A DNA stretch of 11,394 nucleotides from RHKX01 sp046330285. Its GTDB lineage: Bacteria > Actinomycetota > Thermoleophilia > Solirubrobacterales > 70-9. Below, piece after piece: positions 7,548 through 11,394 of the stretch. The stretch spans positions 1 through 11,394 of the forward strand of contig JAXLSX010000019.1 of NCBI GenBank assembly GCA_046330285.1. The letters are read 5' to 3'. A program made the position numbers and the translations under genes. The notes beneath the pieces are model-generated. The model was not told the origin of the DNA. It saw nothing but the letters and a program-made list of their open reading frames with translations, and searched no databases. Positions within the stretch are counted from its first letter, which is position 1. Each line of letters begins with the position of its first letter.

Positions 7548-9434
7548 ATGTCGAATCCGGAAGTCACGCCGCAGGTCGCCGCGGCCAACGAAGCGCTGCG
7601 GCTGAACCTCCCCTTCACCGACACCGCCGACTTCGAGGACGCTCGCCGCGGCTTCGTCGCGACGCTCAGCGACCCCGTCGTCCGTGCCACCGACGGCCGC
7701 GTGGTCTGGGACACCTCCGCCTACGAGTTCCTCGACGCCGACTGCCCCGAGACCGTCAACCCGAGCCTCTGGCGTCAGGGTCAGCTCGTCCGGATCCACG
7801 GCCTCTTCGAGGTGGCCGAGGGCATCTACCAGGTGCGCGGCGTCGATCTCTCGAACATGACGATCGTCGAGGGCGACGAGGGCGTGCTCGTGATCGACCC
7901 GCTGATCTCGACCGAGTGCGCGGCGGCGGCGCTCGCCCTCTACCGCGAGCACCGCGGTGACCGGCCGGTCACCGGCGTCCTCTACACCCACAGCCACGTC
8001 GACCACTTCGGCGGCGTCCGCGGTGTCGTCTCCGAGGAGGAGGTCGCCGAGCGGGGAATCCCGATCCTCGCCCCCGAGGGCTTCCTCGAGCACGCGGTCA
8101 GCGAGAACGTCTACGCCGGCGGCGCGATGGCGCGTCGGGCGACCTACATGTACGGGGCGCTGCTCCCGAAGGGCCCCGCCGGCCAGGTCGGGACGGGTCT
8201 CGGCCAGACGACCTCGACCGGGACGATCACGCTGATCCCTCCGACCGTGACGATCGAGCGGACCGGGCAGGAGGAGATCGTCGACGGGATCCGGATGGTC
8301 TTCCAGATGACGCCCGGCACCGAGGCGCCGGCGGAGATGAATTTCCTGCTGCCCGACCGACGCGCCCTCTGCATGGCCGAGAACGCCACGCACAACCTCC
8401 ACAACGTGCTGACGCTGCGCGGCGCGCTGATCCGCGACGCCCGCCTCTGGTCCGCCTACCTGGACGAGGCCATCGACCTCTTCGCCGCCGATGCCGACGT
8501 CGCCTTCGCCCAACACCACTGGCCGACCTGGGGAAGCGATGAGATCGTCCGCTTCCTCTCGACCCAGCGCGACCTCTACGGGTTCGTCCACGACCAGAGC
8601 CTGCGGCTGCTCAACAAGGGCCTCGTCGCGAGCGAGGCCGCCGAGGAGCTCGAGCTGCCGCCCGGGCTCGAGCGCGCCTGGCACTGCCACGGCTACTACG
8701 GCTCGCTCAGCCACAACGTCAAGGCCGTCTACCAGCGCTACCTCGGTTGGTTCGACGGCAATCCCGCGCACCTCTGGCCGCATCCGCCCGAGGCCGCTGG
8801 GCAGCGCTACGTCGAGCTCGCCGGCGGCGCCGATGCGCTGCTGGCCAACGCACGCGGCGCCTTCGAGCAGGGGGACTTCCGCTGGGTCGCAGAGGTGGTC
8901 GGCCACCTCGTCTTCGCCGATCCCGACAACCGCGAGGCCCGCGAGCTGCTGGCCGAGGCGTTCGAGCAGCTCGCCTACGGATCGGAGAACGGGACCTGGC
9001 GCAACTTCTTCCTGATGGGAGCACTCGAGCTCCGCGAGGGCCCGTCCGGGACCGCGACGACGATCCCGCCCGATCTGCTTGCGGCCCTGTCGAACGAGCA
9101 GCTCTTCGATGCTCTCGCGATCCGCATCGACGGCCCCCGCGCCGCCGAGACCGCCTTCAGCCTTGAGTGGCACTTCACCGACAGCGGCGAGGTCCACGAG
9201 ATGACCCTGAGCAACGGCGTCCTCTCCCACCGCGCAGCCGCCGCCCGCGGCGAGCCCGCCGCGACGGTGGTGGTCGACCGCCGGGCGCTCGACGAAGTCC
9301 TCGGCGGGACGACTCCGATCGAGGATGTGTTCGCCGACGGCCGCCTCCGGGTCGAGGGCGACCCGATGAAGCTGGGCGAGCTCCTCGGCCTGCTCGAGCC
9401 GCCGGACCCGGCGTTCCCGATCGTCACTCCCTGA
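7548..9434 (+). CDS. Metallo-beta-lactamase-fold alkyl sulfatase (SdsA1/BDS1 type)
   Basis: The protein has 628 residues and starts at ATG 7548, 9 bases after the methyltransferase-like gene. Type III alkyl sulfatases release sulfate and a primary alcohol from SDS-like esters with two zinc ions. The zinc set is complete: H148, H150, D152, H153 (THSHVDH), E259 (TPGTEAPAE), E278 (AENATHN) and H323 (AQHHW). These spacings agree with my recollection of the SdsA1 ligands. GYYGSLSHNVKAVYQRYLGW (382-401) is the family-specific substrate-side stretch. An alpha-helical dimerisation domain covers about 345-480 and an SCP2-like hydrophobic-binding domain about 505-625. Unlike SdsA1 there is no signal peptide: the N-terminus is hydrophilic, so the enzyme should be cytoplasmic. 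Being last in a metal-sensor operon is unexpected for a detergent-degrading enzyme. It may depend on zinc supply or act on a lipid or sulfate ester other than SDS. Confidence 0.93.
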   Translation: MSNPEVTPQVAAANEALRLNLPFTDTADFEDARRGFVATLSDPVVRATDGRVVWDTSAYEFLDADCPETVNPSLWRQGQLVRIHGLFEVAEGIYQVRGVDLSNMTIVEGDEGVLVIDPLISTECAAAALALYREHRGDRPVTGVLYTHSHVDHFGGVRGVVSEEEVAERGIPILAPEGFLEHAVSENVYAGGAMARRATYMYGALLPKGPAGQVGTGLGQTTSTGTITLIPPTVTIERTGQEEIVDGIRMVFQMTPGTEAPAEMNFLLPDRRALCMAENATHNLHNVLTLRGALIRDARLWSAYLDEAIDLFAADADVAFAQHHWPTWGSDEIVRFLSTQRDLYGFVHDQSLRLLNKGLVASEAAEELELPPGLERAWHCHGYYGSLSHNVKAVYQRYLGWFDGNPAHLWPHPPEAAGQRYVELAGGADALLANARGAFEQGDFRWVAEVVGHLVFADPDNREARELLAEAFEQLAYGSENGTWRNFFLMGALELREGPSGTATTIPPDLLAALSNEQLFDALAIRIDGPRAAETAFSLEWHFTDSGEVHEMTLSNGVLSHRAAAARGEPAATVVVDRRALDEVLGGTTPIEDVFADGRLRVEGDPMKLGELLGLLEPPDPAFPIVTP

Positions 9435-9503
9435 AGCGCGGTCCCAGAAACCACCCCAGGCACGGATCGCCGCTTCGCGCTGGCCATCCGCTGGTCGGCC
9501 TGC

Positions 9504-9509
9504 TATATA
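9504..9509 (+). promoter_or_regulatory. Candidate -10 of the M23 peptidase transcript
   Basis: TATATA inside GCTATATAAGCG is the most AT-rich hexamer between the alkyl sulfatase stop and the riboswitch. A start 7-10 bases downstream would give an untranslated leader of about 175 bases that contains the whole riboswitch. The -35 region is weak (TGGCCA at 9481-9486, 17-bp spacing), so an activator or alternative sigma factor is possible. I see no clear terminator for the upstream operon between 9435 and 9500. Confidence 0.5.
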
Positions 9510-9534
9510 AGCGTTTGCTCACAAACCCATCACC

Positions 9535-9673
9535 TGCCTAATCCCGTCGGCACCGCCGGCCGGAGCGGGGGAACCACTTAGCCGCCTTCCGATCAGGCGG
9601 TCCCGGGGCGAACGGGAGCGAAGCTCCCCAGCGCACTCTTTCCGCGCGAGCCCGTCAGCTAACTCCGCAGGCA
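9535..9673 (+). ncRNA. c-di-AMP riboswitch (ydaO/yuaA class)
   Basis: Several conserved blocks of the ydaO class occur in order. TGCCTAATCC (9535-9544) starts the P1 stem, and its TGCCT pairs with AGGCA (9669-9673). Next come CGGAGCGGGGGAACCAC (9561-9577), a variable stem GCCGCC/GGCGGT, GGGGCGAAC (9605-9613), the hairpin GGGAGC-GAA-GCTCCC (9614-9628), and the diagnostic 3' block CCGTCAGCTAACTCC (9652-9666). It lies directly before a secreted cell-wall endopeptidase, the classical gene class for this riboswitch in actinobacteria, where c-di-AMP lowers expression. I see no classical U-tract terminator overlapping the 3' end, so the expression-platform mechanism is unclear. Closeness of P1 to the ribosome site (about 10 bases) would allow translational control. 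Confidence 0.9.
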
Positions 9674-9680
9674 CTTCGAA

Positions 9681-9687
9681 AGAGAGG
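9681..9687 (+). promoter_or_regulatory. Ribosome binding site of the M23 peptidase
   Basis: AGAGAGG lies 4 bases before the ATG at 9692 and 7 bases after the riboswitch P1 stem. It fixes the start codon and is close enough to the aptamer for ligand-dependent occlusion to be possible. Confidence 0.6.
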
Positions 9688-9691
9688 CACG

Positions 9692-10246
9692 ATGAATCGA
9701 TTCACGAGCCGAACCGGCCTGTTGGCGCTGGTCTCCCTGCTGGCCGTGACTTCACTCGCCGGGGTCGCCCTGGCATCCGGCGGCATCGGCACCGGCCGCG
9801 GCGGCGGCACCGGTACCGGTGACGGCGGAGGAGGCGGCGGCGGCAAGGATTACGCGTTCCCGGTCCGCGCCAAGCACAGCTACGGCGACGGGATCGGCGC
9901 CGGCCGCGGGCATCAGGGCCAGGACATCCTGGCCAACTGCCGCAAGAACATCGTCGCCGCACGGCCGGGCCGCGTCCGCTACGTCGACTACCAGGCCTCG
10001 GGCGCCGGCAACTACGCGGTGATCAAGGGCAAGAAGTACGACTACGTCTACATGCACATGATCAATAAGCCCTCGGTCAAGAAGGGCGAGCGGGTCGACG
10101 CCGGCGAGAAGATCGGCAAGGTCGGATCGACCGGCCGCTCCAGCGCCTGCCACCTCCACTTCGAGATGTGGCGGAAGCCGGGCTGGTACCGCGGCGGTCG
10201 GCTGACGAACCCGAAGCCGTTCCTGAAGCGCTGGGACCGGGGCTGA
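9692..10246 (+). CDS. Secreted M23 (LytM-type) peptidoglycan endopeptidase
   Basis: The protein has 184 residues. The N-terminus MNRFTSR plus a hydrophobic run to ALA-S (about residues 1-29) is a Sec signal peptide, with likely cleavage after Ala28 or Ser29. A glycine-rich linker follows (30-51). The M23 domain covers 52-180, with zinc and catalytic residues H74-xxx-D78 (GHQGQD), H122 (YVYMHM) and H154-L-H156 (CHLHFEMW), which is the full LytM set, so the enzyme should be active. C83 and C153 could form a disulfide outside the cell. M23 enzymes cut peptide cross-links of peptidoglycan. There is no separate LysM or SH3 wall-binding domain, so it is a minimal catalytic form. It sits alone between its c-di-AMP riboswitch and a strong terminator, which suggests that expression follows envelope or osmotic status. 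Confidence 0.93.
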   Translation: MNRFTSRTGLLALVSLLAVTSLAGVALASGGIGTGRGGGTGTGDGGGGGGGKDYAFPVRAKHSYGDGIGAGRGHQGQDILANCRKNIVAARPGRVRYVDYQASGAGNYAVIKGKKYDYVYMHMINKPSVKKGERVDAGEKIGKVGSTGRSSACHLHFEMWRKPGWYRGGRLTNPKPFLKRWDRG

Positions 10247-10287
10247 GCCTCGACATCCCTCCCGACCGGGACCGACTGAACTGACGA

Positions 10288-10319
10288 GACGGGCCGGCTC
10301 CCACGGGGGCCGGCCCGTC
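10288..10319 (+). terminator. Strong GC hairpin terminator after the M23 gene
   Basis: GACGGGCCGGC (10288-10298) pairs without mismatch with GCCGGCCCGTC (10309-10319). Three further pairs (one G-U) leave a 4-base loop CACG, giving a 14-bp stem 41 bases after the stop codon. Only scattered T residues follow, the common U-poor form in high-GC actinobacteria. It separates the peptidase from the copper-type unit. Confidence 0.8.
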
Positions 10320-10350
10320 CTGCTTCCGGGACCCTCGCGTGTCGCGACGT

Positions 10351-10367
10351 ATACCCCCCCGGGGTGT
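10351..10367. promoter_or_regulatory. CsoR-like operator, site 1
   Basis: ATACCCCCCCGGGGTGT has ATAC and GTGT ends 9 bases apart, with a C tract meeting a G tract. This is the form of copper-sensing CsoR/RicR operators in actinobacteria, recognised by resemblance. It overlaps the expected -35 region of the TACGGT promoter (10370-10375), so a bound repressor would block polymerase. Confidence 0.6.
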
Positions 10368-10369
10368 GC

Positions 10370-10375
10370 TACGGT
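10370..10375 (+). promoter_or_regulatory. -10 element of the copper-type unit
   Basis: TACGGT fits the actinobacterial TAnnnT -10 pattern, with its -35 region inside operator site 1 and its start region just before operator site 2. Transcription would begin at about 10382-10386, right at a GTG/ATG pair (10383 and 10386), again a leaderless arrangement. Confidence 0.45.
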
Positions 10376-10385
10376 GCTCCGCGTG

Positions 10386-10457
10386 ATGCATACCCCCCTA
10401 CCGTATAAGGAGCCCGGAGCGATGAGCTGCGCAACGACCTCGGAGACGAACCGGTGA
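10386..10457 (+). CDS. Possible tiny upstream ORF / leader peptide in the copper-type unit
   Basis: An open frame of 23 codons begins at ATG 10386 (GTG 10383 just before it is also in frame) and ends at TGA 10455-10457, sharing 4 bases (GTGA) with the start of the next gene. A second in-frame ATG at 10422 has AAGGAG 9 bases upstream and would give an 11-residue peptide, MSCATTSETNR. The longer form adds MHTPLPYKEPGA. The peptide holds one Cys, one His and two Met. If transcription starts at 10383-10386 it would be translated as a leaderless mRNA, coupled to the downstream gene. There is no homology I recognise. The alternative is that this is only an untranslated leader with a chance open frame, which at 23 codons in GC-rich DNA is quite possible. 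Confidence 0.35.
   Translation: MHTPLPYKEPGAMSCATTSETNR
10390..10406. promoter_or_regulatory. CsoR-like operator, site 2
   Basis: ATACCCCCCTACCGTAT has the same ATAC-N9-GTnT frame and C tract as site 1, 39 bp downstream. It lies just after the expected transcription start and ends directly before the AAGGAG ribosome-type site (10407-10412). Two matching sites around one start point to repression of this unit by a single regulator, probably copper-responsive. Confidence 0.55.
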
Positions 10458-11394
10458 ACACGGCGACCCGAATCGCGGCGTTCGTCGCCGGCCTGGCCCT
10501 GCTGTTCACGGCGGCGATCGTGGCCGGCGGTGCGGTCGACCCCGACGTCGACGACAGCTCGACCGAGCACGGCATGGAGAGCACCGAGAGCACGATGGAG
10601 GCACACGAGAGCATGGGAAGCGAGGGCGGCGTCCTCCCGGGGCTCGCCTCGAGCCAGTCCGGCTACCGGATCGTCCCGGCGGCGATGAGCGCCGAGCGCG
10701 GCCCGCGGGAGCCCTACCGGTTCACGATCCTCGGTCCCGACGGCGAGCCCGTCACCGACTACGAGGTCGAGCACGAGCGCCGGCTGCATCTGATCGTCGT
10801 CCGCCGCGACTTCGCCGGCTTCCAGCACGTCCACCCGGAGATGGCGCCGGACGGGACCTGGACCGCCGCGATCGACACCACCGTCCCCGGCACCTACCGC
10901 GTCTTCGCCGACTTCACCAGCGGCGACGGCGAGGCGATGACCCTCGCCACCGACCTCTCGGTCCCCGGCCGCTTCGAGCCCCGCCCGCTGCCGTCGCCGC
11001 AGGAGACGGCCGACGCCGGTGACGGCTACGAGGTGACGGTCTCCTCTCCCGAGCCCGAGGGCGGGGAGATGACGCGGACCGAGTTCTCGATCACCCGCAA
11101 CGGCGACCCGGTCGACCGGGTCCAGCCCTACCTCGGAGCCGACGGCCACCTCGTCGTGCTCCGCGAGGGCGACCTCGCCTTCCTCCACGCCCATCCGCAG
11201 GGTGAGCCCGGAGGCTCCGGCCCGATCGTCTTCGACGTCGACTACCCGTCGGCGGGCGCCTACCGGATGTTCCTGCAGTTCCGCCATCGCGGCGAGGTCC
11301 ACACGGCGGCCTTCACCGAGCTGGCCGGCGGGGCGAGCCCCACCCCCGATCAGGGCAGCGAGGTTCACAATGGAAACGGAGCAAGCCATGCGCA
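10454..11394 (+). CDS. Secreted or membrane-anchored protein with duplicated HxHP domains, copper-operon associated (3' end outside window)
   Basis: At least 313 residues are encoded. The start is GTG 10454 with GGAG 8 bases upstream; an in-frame stop at 10406 and no other good start between fix the N-terminus. Residues 6-27 form a hydrophobic signal peptide or anchor. A Met/His/Glu/Ser-rich linker (31-58) follows. Two similar beta-rich halves come next: one with HLIVVR (112-117), FQHVHPEM (123-130) and PGTYRVFADF; the other with HLVVLR (232-237), FLHAHPQG (243-250) and AGAYRMFLQF. Each half repeats the spacing H-x12-H-x-H. I recognise the type from actinobacterial loci next to copper P-type ATPases, where it is normally annotated as hypothetical. 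Periplasmic or surface metal binding is inferred from the His/Met content and from the C-tract operators upstream. The frame is still open at the window end. Confidence 0.8.
   Translation, partial: MNTATRIAAFVAGLALLFTAAIVAGGAVDPDVDDSSTEHGMESTESTMEAHESMGSEGGVLPGLASSQSGYRIVPAAMSAERGPREPYRFTILGPDGEPVTDYEVEHERRLHLIVVRRDFAGFQHVHPEMAPDGTWTAAIDTTVPGTYRVFADFTSGDGEAMTLATDLSVPGRFEPRPLPSPQETADAGDGYEVTVSSPEPEGGEMTRTEFSITRNGDPVDRVQPYLGADGHLVVLREGDLAFLHAHPQGEPGGSGPIVFDVDYPSAGAYRMFLQFRHRGEVHTAAFTELAGGASPTPDQGSEVHNGNGASHA
11388..11394 (+). CDS. Possible start of the next gene (only first codons in window)
   Basis: ATG 11388 has GGAG 6 bases upstream (11378-11381), in a frame different from the HxHP protein that is still open here. 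This is the kind of short overlap seen elsewhere in the window. A second in-frame ATG lies at 11370. Too little is visible to name a product; a copper-transport or metal-chaperone gene would be the expected neighbour. Confidence 0.25.

Noticed and set aside
7980..8010. Beta-lactamase or antibiotic-resistance reading of the HxHxDH motif
   Set aside because: Ligand spacing and the C-terminal domains match alkyl sulfatases, not class B beta-lactamases.
6888..9230. 780-codon open frame antisense to the methyltransferase-like and alkyl sulfatase genes
   Set aside because: It is a GC-skew shadow with no recognisable domain; both plus-strand genes have complete catalytic motifs.
9752..11389. 545-codon minus-strand open frame across the M23 and HxHP genes
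   Set aside because: It would run through the terminator hairpin and both operators, and its translation has no domain features.

Overview
This window comes from a very GC-rich chromosome, most likely an actinobacterium. Leaderless promoters, GTG and TTG starts, a class II ribonucleotide reductase, a CmtR/CadC-type metal sensor and a c-di-AMP riboswitch in front of a cell-wall hydrolase all fit that group. A deep-branching lineage such as Thermoleophilia (Solirubrobacterales) is my guess, not something the sequence proves. I saw no transposase, phage gene, tRNA, rRNA or CRISPR array. Layout: bases 1-242 hold the 3' end of a DUF559 nuclease-like gene. Facing it on the minus strand is a two-gene unit, trhA (hemolysin III/PAQR-type membrane protein) followed by a GNAT acetyltransferase whose TTG start overlaps the trhA stop. 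A divergent control region (1669-1952) carries a leaderless-type trhA promoter, a perfect 8-4-8 palindrome, and a promoter with a structured leader for nrdJ, the B12-dependent ribonucleotide reductase (1953-4796). nrdJ converges on a minus-strand pair: an AhpD-like carboxymuconolactone decarboxylase-family gene and a small two-helix membrane protein with a CPTC motif. A 73-bp divergent region containing an imperfect palindrome then starts a compact plus-strand operon (5853-9434): a Cd/Pb-sensor-type ArsR repressor, a short CDF-like cation transporter with a cysteine-rich tail, an isoprenylcysteine methyltransferase-like membrane protein, and a large metallo-beta-lactamase-fold alkyl sulfatase. 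Neighbouring genes there overlap by 4 and 8 bp, then lie 9 bp apart. The right-hand third has two regulated units. One is a TATATA-type promoter and a c-di-AMP (ydaO/yuaA) riboswitch leading into a secreted M23 endopeptidase, closed by a strong GC hairpin. The other begins with two matching 17-bp CsoR-like C-tract operators, spans a possible tiny upstream ORF, and starts a secreted or anchored protein with two similar His-bearing halves (HxHP motifs) that runs off the window, probably into the next gene of a copper operon. As a whole the segment groups metal homeostasis (ArsR/CDF, a CsoR-like copper unit), envelope remodelling (M23, TrhA) and deoxynucleotide synthesis. Every functional assignment rests on motifs read by eye, with no database search behind it.
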